A stretch of 9,222 bases of DNA from an uncultured Clostridia bacterium (GCA_946541285.1 CAMNJG010000046.1:1-9222), one strand, 5' to 3'. Numbered from the stretch's first letter, positions 1 to 8,800 are shown. Numbers and translations: made by a program. Notes: a model not told the origin generated them from the letters alone.

Positions 1-504
1 TTCAGACCTGGCGGAAGCGATGGAATCGATCGTCATATCCGAATCCGCTCCGATGGCTTCAGGAGCGATCTCTTCCTCCATCAGTACTGCCTCATCGCGG
101 AACAGGGAATCCACACCTGCCGTCCATTTCCCGCTCTGGTCAAGCTCCCGGACCAGATTCCGGATCTCTTTCGTATCCTGAAAAGTATAGAGTTCTCCGT
201 TTACCAGGGAAGTATCCGGAGGTGCCATCAGCACATCCGCGATCCGGGGACCGGCAATCACCGCGGCCATCAGGCAGGCTGCGGCAGCCAGAATCCGGCG
301 CGTCCTTTTTTTCCGCCTGCCTGTTTTCCAGTCACTTTCCGGTATTTCCTCCGCGATCCTCCCGGATCCCATGCTGCCGGTACGGAACGCGGTATCCTTC
401 TGCTCCGGCAGAATTTCCAGCAGTCTTTCCTCCGAAAGACTGTCCGGCGCCTGAATCCCATCCTGACCGAATTTTTTCTGAATAAAATCCTGATTCTGTT
501 TCAT
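1..504 (-). CDS. Membrane-anchored anti-sigma-like or sensor protein, C-terminus cut by window edge
   Basis: This frame runs off the left edge; 168 N-terminal residues are visible. The first 60 residues are polar, then a basic stretch (RRKKRTRR, about 63-70) precedes one hydrophobic helix (about 71-88), predicting a cytoplasmic N-terminus and an extracytoplasmic C-terminal part. The start ATG overlaps the sigma factor stop as ATGA, with GGAG eight bases upstream inside the sigma gene, so translation is probably coupled. That arrangement is the usual one for an ECF sigma factor and its regulator. I see no zinc-binding HxxxCxxC motif, so it is not a classical ZAS anti-sigma factor. The N-terminal style (a PDSLSEERL stretch before the membrane helix) recalls Clostridia proteins with a C-terminal beta-propeller outside the cell, but the deciding region is outside the window. 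The gene call is firm; the anti-sigma role is inferred from context. Confidence 0.75.
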   Translation of the reverse strand, partial: MKQNQDFIQKKFGQDGIQAPDSLSEERLLEILPEQKDTAFRTGSMGSGRIAEEIPESDWKTGRRKKRTRRILAAAACLMAAVIAGPRIADVLMAPPDTSLVNGELYTFQDTKEIRNLVRELDQSGKWTAGVDSLFRDEAVLMEEEIAPEAIGADSDMTIDSIASARSE

Positions 505-1031
505 GGCTGCATCTCCAGAAATTTTCTCATCTTTGACAGACTTCTTGATACTTTCGACCGCACCGAACCGGCAGTCATCCCATAGATCGAGGCAATTTCC
601 CTGCTTTTCAGGCCGGCTACGGCAGAAAGCAGTACCAGTTCCCTTTCCTCTGCCTGGAGTCTGCCAAGCGCTTCCGACAACTCCAGCGCGATCGTCGCGT
701 CCGGCACCGTCTGATGAACATAGCCGGCAAACCGCTCCTGCTTTTCTCTCTCGGTAATCATCTCCCGGATCTGCCGGGAGCACTGTCTGCTCAGAATCCG
801 GAACAGCCATGCCGGAAAGGCCTTCGCGCTGCGCAGTTCCCGGATTCCCTGCCATGCGGACAGGATACATTCTGAAACCGCGTCCTCTGCCATTGCCGGA
901 TCTCCCAGCCTGTAGAAAGCGTAGCGGAACAGGCGGTTCTTATACAGTCCATACAGCCCGCAGAACGCTTCCCGATCCCCCTTCACGGCCTGTTCGATCA
1001 ATTTTTTCTCTTCCACTTCTGTTTCCCTCAT
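501..1031 (-). CDS. ECF-type RNA polymerase sigma-70 factor
   Basis: A 176-residue protein, the usual length for an extracytoplasmic-function sigma factor. Region 2 spans about residues 11-78 (LIEQAVKGDREAF, then a segment around AEDAVSECILSAW for -10 recognition and core binding). Region 4 spans about 119-172 and ends in a helix-turn-helix (LKSREIASIYGMTAGSVRSK) that would read the -35 element. The frame is open upstream to position 1136, but those 35 extra residues are unlike the family and lack a ribosome binding site. The ATG at 1029-1031 gives the standard ECF N-terminus, although its own Shine-Dalgarno is weak, so the start is less certain than the gene. Its stop overlaps the start of the next gene by four bases (ATGA), which is the basis for calling that neighbour its likely regulator. 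It lies 269 bases downstream of the c-di-GMP operon. No convincing sigma-A promoter was found, so its transcription start is unknown. Confidence 0.9.
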   Translation of the reverse strand: MRETEVEEKKLIEQAVKGDREAFCGLYGLYKNRLFRYAFYRLGDPAMAEDAVSECILSAWQGIRELRSAKAFPAWLFRILSRQCSRQIREMITEREKQERFAGYVHQTVPDATIALELSEALGRLQAEERELVLLSAVAGLKSREIASIYGMTAGSVRSKVSRSLSKMRKFLEMQP

Positions 1032-1084
1032 CCCGTATAGTCTCTGTCCGCGTGAAGAAAAGAATCCTTCGCGCGATCCCCATA

Positions 1085-1107
1085 TGAAAGCTTTCACTGA
1101 TACAGTG
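1085..1107. promoter_or_regulatory. Adjacent palindromes upstream of the sigma factor, possible operator
   Basis: A perfect 12-base palindrome TGAAAGCTTTCA (1085-1096) is overlapped by a second inverted repeat, CACTG-ATA-CAGTG (1095-1107). They lie 54-76 bases before the chosen sigma factor start, where an operator or promoter would be expected. A role is inference only; short palindromes also arise by chance. Confidence 0.25.
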
Positions 1108-1274
1108 TCGGTAAAAAACGAAAGTGCTGCAACCATTGAATAAAATTTCTGAAAATTCTGAATTATTTTCCTGCGACTCGCTCCTTTCGCCGGGACAGGT
1201 CATGATTGCTGCGTCCAGGATGACAGAACAGAATGTACGACCTGCTGTCCATGACGAATCGGCGCGGAAAATCC

Positions 1275-1305
1275 TTTAAAAAGATGACTTTTTATCATTT
1301 TTAAA
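1275..1305 (-). terminator. Weak AT-rich hairpin at the end of the three-gene operon, possible terminator
   Basis: The stop codon of the upstream gene lies within this structure. Seven base pairs (1275-1281 with 1299-1305) and four inner pairs (1284-1287 with 1295-1298) can form around a 7-base loop. An alternative fold pairs AAAAAG at 1278-1283 with CTTTTT at 1288-1293. The stem is nearly all A-T and no separate T-run follows it, so termination would be inefficient and some read-through into the sigma factor gene is possible. Confidence 0.3.
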
Positions 1306-3526
1306 ACACTGCGCAGCCACAGTGACGGACTTCCTTCATCCGGTAAAGAGCTGTATCCGCGTCCTGGAAAATATCGCCTACCGGTTTTTCCCGGTCGGAA
1401 AACGCGATGCCGACACTCAGGGAAAGCGGGATGATCCCATCCTCCCCTTCCTCCTGCAGGACCGTATTCACCTGTTCCACCTTATCGAACACCAGCGACT
1501 TCATCTCACTGTTCATCCGGGTCATAATCACGACGAACTCATCTTCCTGCAAGCGGCAGATATCATCCACAGAACGGAAACTGTTCCTGAGGACGGATGC
1601 CACCTTTTTTACTGCCTGATCCCCATAGCCTCTGCCCCGTGTTTCCTTTATGGATTCGTAATCATCGATCGTGGCCAGCAGGACAGCGATATGATCCTGG
1701 TCTGAGTCATGGAACAGGACATCAAACGCGGTGTGGTTGTACAGGCCGGTCAGAGGATCGTGGAGGGCGTCATAGGTAAACTGATCACGTCCCGCCTTTT
1801 TTCCTGTTTTCTTCAGATCCAGTTCCGTTTTTTTCTTCTCCGCTATAAAGTGTTCAAACTCCTCCGGTGGCAGCGGAGGGGAGAAATAGTAGCCCTGGAC
1901 GATATCACATCCCATGGATTTCAGGGTCAGCATCTGCTCCGCCGTTTCCACACCTTCTGAGATTGTCGGGACTCCCAGGGATTCCGCGAGCCGGATCACG
2001 ACCTCAAGCAGCCGGGTATCTTTCCTTGCTTTGAAGGCGTTCCGGATAAACTGCATATCCAGCTTCAGCGCGTCGATCGGCAGTGTGGAAATCATATTCA
2101 ATGAAGAATACCCCGTTCCAAAATCATCCATTTCAATGCGGAATCCTTTTTTCCGGAGTTTTTTCACCGTTTCGATAATCTGGCTGGAATCCTCCGTATA
2201 GGCGGATTCGGTCACCTCCAGCAGAAGCTGGCTGCTTTCCAGATCGTTTTTGTCCACAATCTCCTGTATCTTTTCAACAAAGAAAGGATCATACATATCA
2301 ATTCTGGAAACGTTCACGGAAACCGGCAGGGCAACACCGAGACGCGACTTCCAGTCCCGGATCTGTTCCGCTGCCGTGTACCAGACATAATGATCCAGCT
2401 CCTGGATCAGCCCGTTTTTCTCAAACAGAGGGATAAACACTCCTGGACTGACCATGCCCAGTTCCGGATGTTTCCAGCGCACCAGAGCTTCCGCGCTGCT
2501 GAGTGCCGGTTCCTCCTGGCGGATATCGAATTTTGGCTGATAATAGACCAGGAACTGTTTTTCGTTGATCGCCGTCTGGAAATCATCGATCAGCTGCTCC
2601 TCGAACATTTCCGCTTCACGCAGAGAATCGTCATAAATCCCGATGGTTTTTGTAAAGCTGTTCCTGACCGTATCCGCCGCCAGTTTCGCGCGGTCAAAGC
2701 GCCGTTCGATATCAATGCCTTTGTCCACATTGGAATAGACTCCCATCCTCAGACGGACACGGTTCTCATTTTTCCCGTTTCCTTTCAGCATGATGGACGC
2801 ATTGTCCAGGATGCCTTCATAATCGGTCCGGTGGGGACAGTAGACCAGGAAGGTATCCCCCCCTCTCCTGCAGACGATGCCGCCTGCTTCCTTTACAGAC
2901 GCAACCAGCTTTTTTCCGACACGCTTCAGTACTTCATCCCCGTAGACTTTTCCATAGCGTTCGTTGATCATATGAAAGTGATTGATGTCCAGGACAATCG
3001 CGTCCGTTTCCAGTTCTTTATGATAAACATCAAACTGGGTCGCGTACCGGTAGAAAAACTCCCTGTTATACAGACCGGTCAGCTGGTCCCGCTCTGTCCA
3101 GCGTATGATATCGCGATCCTCCGACAGCTCAATCGTGCGCAGGATCCTGGCCAGTACGACTTTCGGCTGCGGATAAGGCTTCGGAATAAAATCGATGGCG
3201 CCGATGGTCAGACTTTCCACCTCCGCGTCCTTTTCCGCCGTCATGACAATGACCGGAATCCTGGCGGAATGAAGATCCGTTTTCAGCTGACGCAGTAAAT
3301 CCAGTCCGTGCATGTCCGGCAGATTGAGATCCAGAAGGATCAGGCTGAGGATATCACTGTCAGCGCGGACCATCTCCAGCGCTTCCTCTCCTGTCGCCGC
3401 ACAGATGACATCATAGGTTTCCCCCAGAATCATTTCCAGTATCTGCTGATTGATGATTTCGTCCTCAACGACCAGGATACGGCGTTTTCCATTGGTCGCG
3501 TGAAATTTCAGATGACGTTCCGGCAT
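1301..3526 (-). CDS. Response regulator with GGDEF-EAL-GGDEF: predicted c-di-GMP phosphodiesterase
   Basis: A 741-residue soluble protein. Residues about 15-135 form a receiver: acidic pocket E21/D22, phospho-acceptor D66, T96 and K116. Residues about 145-295 are a GGDEF domain with D180 kept, but its signature reads GGDTF (222-226), so cyclase activity is doubtful. Residues about 320-560 are an EAL domain with E346, N405, E437, D467/D468, K488, E524 and Q544 all present, the set needed to hydrolyse c-di-GMP to pGpG. Residues about 585-741 are a second GGDEF fold whose signature reads QEDEF (660-664) and is probably dead. It keeps an inhibitory-site RxxD (R651, D654) at the canonical spacing. 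AAAGGA nine bases before the ATG supports the start. It is the last gene of the operon, 55 bases after the permease-cyclase. The kinase encoded first may phosphorylate D66 (inference). Phosphodiesterase output is well supported by motifs; its input control is inferred. Confidence 0.93.
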   Translation of the reverse strand: MPERHLKFHATNGKRRILVVEDEIINQQILEMILGETYDVICAATGEEALEMVRADSDILSLILLDLNLPDMHGLDLLRQLKTDLHSARIPVIVMTAEKDAEVESLTIGAIDFIPKPYPQPKVVLARILRTIELSEDRDIIRWTERDQLTGLYNREFFYRYATQFDVYHKELETDAIVLDINHFHMINERYGKVYGDEVLKRVGKKLVASVKEAGGIVCRRGGDTFLVYCPHRTDYEGILDNASIMLKGNGKNENRVRLRMGVYSNVDKGIDIERRFDRAKLAADTVRNSFTKTIGIYDDSLREAEMFEEQLIDDFQTAINEKQFLVYYQPKFDIRQEEPALSSAEALVRWKHPELGMVSPGVFIPLFEKNGLIQELDHYVWYTAAEQIRDWKSRLGVALPVSVNVSRIDMYDPFFVEKIQEIVDKNDLESSQLLLEVTESAYTEDSSQIIETVKKLRKKGFRIEMDDFGTGYSSLNMISTLPIDALKLDMQFIRNAFKARKDTRLLEVVIRLAESLGVPTISEGVETAEQMLTLKSMGCDIVQGYYFSPPLPPEEFEHFIAEKKKTELDLKKTGKKAGRDQFTYDALHDPLTGLYNHTAFDVLFHDSDQDHIAVLLATIDDYESIKETRGRGYGDQAVKKVASVLRNSFRSVDDICRLQEDEFVVIMTRMNSEMKSLVFDKVEQVNTVLQEEGEDGIIPLSLSVGIAFSDREKPVGDIFQDADTALYRMKEVRHCGCAVF

Positions 3527-3581
3527 AATTCTTTATCCTTTCTGTTCCAGAAACGATCTGTCCATTGTTTCAGACAGTTCA

Positions 3582-5795
3582 TCATAACCTTGTAACTGCG
3601 CCCATGTTTTTCAGGGCTTTCTTCTCTTTATACATCAACGCATCCGCTCTTTCGAAAACTGTATGCAGATTTTCATCTTCCTCCGGGAGATAATCGGACA
3701 GTCCCGCGGATACGACAACCTTCCGGGCAGCAATATTTTCAACGGCCTGCTGATGAAAAGCTTCCATAATTTCCCCGCGCCTGTCATAATCGTGTCCGGT
3801 CAGCAGCACGACAAATTCGTCCCCTCCTGTCCGGTAAACCGGACTGTGGGCGAAAAACTCACAGATCATATGACAGGCTTCCTTAATATATTCATCTCCT
3901 GCTTTGTGGCCATATGTATCATTGATATGTTTCAGTCCATTCACATCACAGACTGCCACCGCGAAAGGCTCTTTCCTTCCCTGCAGGATATTTTCATTCA
4001 TTTCCTTTTCTTTTTCCGCGAAGGCATGCTTGCTCTTTACTCCCGTCAGCGGATCACTGTTGGCCATATCCCGGACGATCCCCAGCTGGCGCTCACTGAA
4101 AGCAGCGCGGATACTCATCAGCCGGTAATTGTTCAGCAGGATTCCCAGGCAGACCGCAAAGAGGATCACCACCACAATAATGCTTCTGGCACTGGCCTGC
4201 CTCACCGCGTCCATCTGTAATGAAATCATCCCTGCCTGCGTGTCAGCCATTCCCGCATCTGTGTAATACTCTTCAATATTCCGCATCCCCGCGTTTGTCG
4301 CGTCCATAATGGACTGGTTCATCCATACCAGGGATACAAACAGCACCAGTGACAGCAGTGCTACCCAGACGATGATCGACTTTCCGAAATGAACGAACTG
4401 GTCCTTTCTCACAATGATCCGGAAACAGATGAATCCCAGAACCGACCATACCACGAACAGGAAAAAGGATTCCGTTGCCATCGAACCGGTCATAAACAGA
4501 TTCGGCAATAATGTATACAGACCAATGCCGATCGAGAAGATCAGACCGGCCAGACCGGTTTTCTTCTCCACTTTATCCCCACAGCTGTACGCCAGCTTCA
4601 GGGCACACGCTGAGACAAAACCGTAGACCAGGGTCGCGCCCAGTGTGGTCACATCGACGATCCATCCGATCGCGGTTCTCCCGAAAAACGGAATCACTGA
4701 GGAAACAACCGCAATCAACAGAATGGATTTTCCCGGAGCCCCGTGCCGGTTCAGTGTCCCAAAAGAAGCCGGAAGAATCGAATCTTTGCCAAGAGCGTAA
4801 AACAGTCTGCTGAGCGCGGTGATGTTTCCGATCAGACTGGAGAGGATCAATGACAGAAGGGACACCATCAGAATGACAATCCCTGTGTGGCCCATATAAC
4901 GGTCCGCCGCGTAAAAGGCCGGAAGTCCCCTGATCCCTTCCAGGTTCGGAAGATCCCGAATATATTCCAGCCAGGTACTGTATTCCGGCGGGTAAGCAGT
5001 CACCGAAAGAAGCATGATACAGATATACAGGATGGTCGTAACGATCACAGAAACGACCAGGATCCTGAATATTTTTGTATTTTTAAAGGAAAACTCCTCC
5101 ACTGTGTGGGAGATATTTTCAAACCCGATAAAGGCCCATGGTGAAATACAGGCGATGGTCACCACCTGCGTCAGTATGCCCGCATCCGGAAGAAAAGCCG
5201 GATCAAATGACGGCGGACTGCCGGCCACGCCTCCCGCGAAACAGACCAGGATCCCTGCTGTAAAGAGAATGACGATCACGATCATGAAGGCAGACATCAT
5301 TTTCACCTGCCTGGAACACAGAAAAGCCACCAGGCACACTGCCACGACCGACAGCAGCGCTTCCCCCAGGAAAACGTCATATCCGAAAATGGTATAAAGT
5401 TTTCCGAAACGGAACATACTCCCCAGAAAATACCGGGCAAAAAGAGGAAGGGACGTCGCGTTGGCCCACAGGATCGCGAGATACGACAGGGCCAGGAACC
5501 AGGATGTCAGAAATCCATGGTCATATCCAAAGATTTCTCTGGAGTACGCGTAAGCACCGCCCGCTTCCGGAAAAGCACTCATCATATAGGAATAATTGCG
5601 TGCCATGATCAGCATAACAGCCGCTCCAATCAGCATCCCCAGCACACTGCCCGCAGGACCTGCCTGTCCGAGATAGGACTGATTAGTGACGACCAGGGAG
5701 CCCCAGCCGATACTGGTTCCCAGGGAAAAAGCCAATACTGCCAGCGGCGACAGATACCTCGGAAATGAGATATCTGTCTTTTCTTCGTTCGACAT
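3582..5795 (-). CDS. APC-superfamily permease fused to an active-site-intact GGDEF diguanylate cyclase
   Basis: A 737-residue membrane protein. Residues about 12-460 are an amino acid/polyamine/organocation (APC) permease with about 12 helices. TM1 carries the unwound-helix motif GTSIGWGS (26-33), TM6 the GFENISHTVEE segment (224-234), and the loop after TM8 the SRLFYALGKDSILP signature (329-342). Two additional helices follow (about 471-492 and 538-556) around an extracytoplasmic loop of about 45 residues. Residues about 575-735 are a GGDEF domain with metal-binding D617, N625 and an intact GGDEF (657-661). The RxxD inhibitory site is absent (F648, S651 at those positions). Helix count and positive charges between TM12 and TM13 place the GGDEF domain in the cytoplasm. 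The likely role is a transporter-like sensor, or transporting receptor, making c-di-GMP in response to a ligand; substrate unknown. The frame opens at 5813, but an ideal Shine-Dalgarno lies inside that extension, so the ATG at 5793-5795 is used. It sits between the kinase and phosphodiesterase genes. Confidence 0.93.
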   Translation of the reverse strand: MSNEEKTDISFPRYLSPLAVLAFSLGTSIGWGSLVVTNQSYLGQAGPAGSVLGMLIGAAVMLIMARNYSYMMSAFPEAGGAYAYSREIFGYDHGFLTSWFLALSYLAILWANATSLPLFARYFLGSMFRFGKLYTIFGYDVFLGEALLSVVAVCLVAFLCSRQVKMMSAFMIVIVILFTAGILVCFAGGVAGSPPSFDPAFLPDAGILTQVVTIACISPWAFIGFENISHTVEEFSFKNTKIFRILVVSVIVTTILYICIMLLSVTAYPPEYSTWLEYIRDLPNLEGIRGLPAFYAADRYMGHTGIVILMVSLLSLILSSLIGNITALSRLFYALGKDSILPASFGTLNRHGAPGKSILLIAVVSSVIPFFGRTAIGWIVDVTTLGATLVYGFVSACALKLAYSCGDKVEKKTGLAGLIFSIGIGLYTLLPNLFMTGSMATESFFLFVVWSVLGFICFRIIVRKDQFVHFGKSIIVWVALLSLVLFVSLVWMNQSIMDATNAGMRNIEEYYTDAGMADTQAGMISLQMDAVRQASARSIIVVVILFAVCLGILLNNYRLMSIRAAFSERQLGIVRDMANSDPLTGVKSKHAFAEKEKEMNENILQGRKEPFAVAVCDVNGLKHINDTYGHKAGDEYIKEACHMICEFFAHSPVYRTGGDEFVVLLTGHDYDRRGEIMEAFHQQAVENIAARKVVVSAGLSDYLPEEDENLHTVFERADALMYKEKKALKNMGAVTRL

Positions 5796-5802
5796 CAGAC
5801 TG

Positions 5803-5810
5803 CCTCCTTT
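5803..5810 (-). promoter_or_regulatory. Ribosome binding site that fixes the permease-GGDEF start
   Basis: AAAGGAGG on the minus strand, seven bases before the ATG at 5793-5795. The longest open frame would translate through this site (residues MKGGSL), which makes the upstream ATG at 5811-5813 unlikely. Confidence 0.85.
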
Positions 5811-5820
5811 CATGCTCTGG

Positions 5821-5838
5821 CTTCTGAGCTTTCAGAAG
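5821..5838. other. Perfect short hairpin in the spacer between the kinase and permease genes
   Basis: CTTCTGA and TCAGAAG form a perfect 7-base-pair stem with a 4-base loop in the 86-base spacer after the kinase stop. In the direction of transcription no T-run follows, so it is not a typical intrinsic terminator. It could be an mRNA processing or stability element within the operon. Chance occurrence is not excluded. Confidence 0.35.
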
Positions 5839-5881
5839 AATTTTTCAGAATGGATAATCTGGACAAATGATATTCATCATC

Positions 5882-8800
5882 CTATGCCCTGATCAGTTTT
5901 TCCAGTGTCTCAAACAGAGTTTCCGGCTCCACCGGTTTACTGAGGTGCGCGTTCAGTCCTGCCTGCATGCTCCTCTGGACATCTTCATCAAAAGCATTGG
6001 CGGTCAGCGCGATGATCGGGATTTCTTTCGCGTCTTTATGTTCACTGGAACGGATCACCCTGGTCGTCTCCAGACCGTCCATTACGGGCATCCGCATATC
6101 CATCAGGACTGCATCATAGTATCCCGGTTCATGAGCCGCGAACATCTCCGACGCGATCTTTCCGTTTTCCGCATGTTCGACTTCCATACCGCGCATGGTC
6201 AGGACCATCATCATGATTTCGGCGTTTACCGGCATATCTTCTGCCAGCAGGATCCTGCGGCCTTTGAGTTCCGCGTGTTCCTTCGTCACCGCTCCGCATT
6301 CTTCCTGTACTTCTTTCTGTTCTGATTCGTCCAGCGTGACGGAGACTTTAAAAGTGGAGCCCTTCCCTTTTTCACTTTCCACCTCGATATATCCATTCAT
6401 CAGCTCTACCAGATTTCTGGTAATCGACATCCCCAGTCCGGTGCTTCCATATTTACTGGTAGAGGAGGAATCCTCCTGGCTGAACGGTTCAAATATTTTC
6501 GGCAGATATTCCCGACTCATGCCAATGCCGGTATCCGTGAATGTAAAGGAAAGTGTGGATTTTCCCTCAAAACGGGCAGTTTCCTCCACAATAAAGGTAA
6601 CCTTACCTCCTGCCGGCGTAAATTTCACAGCATTGCCCAGGATGTTGATCATAATCTGACGGAGTTTCATATCATCACCGATATAGTATTCGTCGAGTTG
6701 CCCCAGAATCCGGAATTCATACTCCAGTCCTTTATCCCTGCACTGCCCGGCAATCATCGTATTCACCTGCTCCAGCGCCTTTGTAAGGGAAAACTCTTCA
6801 CTGTGCAGTGACAGACGCCCGGACTCAATCCGGGACATATCCAGGATGTCATTAATAATGCTCAGCAGATGCTCCGCCGACGCGCCGATTTTTTCCAGAT
6901 ATCCTCTTGTATCCTCCGGAAGATCAGGATTGTTCAGCGCGATATTATCCAGACCGATAATCGCATTCATCGGCGTACGGATTTCATGGCTCATACTGGA
7001 CAGGAATGAGGTTTTGGCTCTATTGGCCTGCTCCGCCGCGTTCAGCGCTTCAGACAGCGCTCTGGTCTGATCCAGGTTCTTCCTGGTTTCTGCATCGACA
7101 TCCGAAAAACACATACTGACAGCATGTACGATCGCATCGTCCCGGTCCTCCGGATGACGGACTCCGGCAAAACGGATCATTTCATAGGATTCCCTGCCAT
7201 TGCGGACCACCAGGTACCGGAAGGAAATGACCCGTTCCGTTTTCAGTCCCTCCCGTATGGACTCCGGACGGATGAAACGCAGAAACTCCTCCTTATATTC
7301 TTCCGTCACATATTGCCGGCCATACGAAGTAATGTCTTCCAGGAACGCGAAATGCTGCCCTACCTTAAATCCATCTTTCAGGTCAGAATGAACCTGGTAG
7401 CAGACACCTTCATCGCTGTCCAGTTCGATATAATAGACACCCCGGTAATCAGAAGCCAGGGCGGTAATCAGTTTATCCTGTTCTGCCCTGTGCCGTTCCT
7501 CTTCCAGCAGCTTTTCCTGCAGGGCAAGCTGCTTCTCCATTTCCTGCTGCCTGGCACGGGCTTCGGCTTCCGCCGCTTTGATCCGTGTCATCTCCGAGAC
7601 ATCCACACACATCCCCAGCAGGCACAGGCGGCCGACTGTATCCGTAAACTTCATCTTTGTCGTCTGGAGATTCCTGAAAGCGCCTCCTGCGTCCGGCACA
7701 TCTTCAAAAAAGATATAGGCTTCCTCCATGGAAAGCGCCTTCTGGTCATCTTCTACAAAATGCCGCGCTGTTTCCGGATCAAAAATATCATAATCTGTCA
7801 GTCCGACGACTTCTTCCGGATTCCCTCTGTGCGCGTATTCCGCGAAGGCCTGGTTACAGGCCAGGTACTTCCCTGTTTTCGCGTCCTTTGAAAAACTCAT
7901 GGCCGGCATATTGGTCAGCAGGGAAGAAACCGACGCCATCAGTTCCGCCAGTTTCGCGGCAGACTGAACTTCTTCCATCAGACGCCGGTTCTCTTCTTCG
8001 GCTCTTTTTGCCTCCCGCAGCGCTTTCTGCACCGCCTGTCCCTGGCGTACATCCTCATCCACATCCTTAAATCCGCAGACGATCCCCAGTTTTCCTCCCG
8101 GCATGTTCACTTTCGCGAACTCAATCCGGAAGTATTTTTCGCTGCCATCCTCCATCTTCCTGAGATAATTCACCGTATACTGAGGCTTTTGCCTGAGACG
8201 GCTGACGATGCTGTCCAGTGTCAGGATTTCCTGCAGCCGTTCCTGGTCACATTCCGCGACTGTTGTTTTGATATAATACTCCTTGGCCATGGAATATTTC
8301 ATCCTGCACAGCGCATCTTTAATGGGAGCCGCGTGCGTCGTCTCCCCTGCCGTATCGCCCCGGTACAGGGAGAACGTTTCCGTTTCCACATCGTTGATCA
8401 GCCAGACCGTATGATAGGATTCACTCAGCGCCTCTATGACCGCCTGACGGACTGCCAGATCGGATTCCATCTGTTCCCGTTTTTCCGTGATATCCGAGAG
8501 GAACACATAATAAATTCCGCCATACGCTTCCGTTTCCGTATAATGGCCATAATCATCGACCCAGCGTACAGCTCCGTCTTTGCGGATGATCCGGTATTCC
8601 ACATAATCCAGATTTTCTTTATTGATGGCGATCTGTTTCTGAACAGACGCTGATACGGTCGGATAGTCATCCGGATGCAGCATTCCCCTGAAGGTATATC
8701 CGGTCAGCCGCTTAAAATCCTCCAGATCCTCACACCCGAAAATATCAATGACCGCGCGATTCGCGTACAACAGCTTTTCCGGCTGATCCGCCTGGTAAAT

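Noticed and set aside
222..485. Small plus-strand open frame near the left edge
   Set aside because: It is antisense to the coupled membrane protein and proline/serine-rich as expected for a shadow frame.
940..1203. Minus-strand open frame of 87 codons overlapping the sigma factor N-terminus
   Set aside because: It is out of frame with the sigma factor and has a low-complexity, arginine-rich composition with no family features. The AAAGGAG at 1181-1187 lies inside it, not before its start, and has no start codon at a suitable distance downstream.
2390..3298. Long plus-strand open frame of 302 codons
   Set aside because: It lies wholly opposite the receiver-GGDEF-EAL gene, whose domains are unmistakable. 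The translation shows no recognisable domain and reads as a complementary-strand shadow.
3558..3577. Inverted repeat CTGTC/GACAG in the spacer before the phosphodiesterase gene
   Set aside because: It is only five base pairs with a 10-base loop and no T-run, within what is expected by chance.
7124..7891. Plus-strand open frame of 255 codons
   Set aside because: It is fully antisense to the hybrid kinase and shows no domain or plausible start context.
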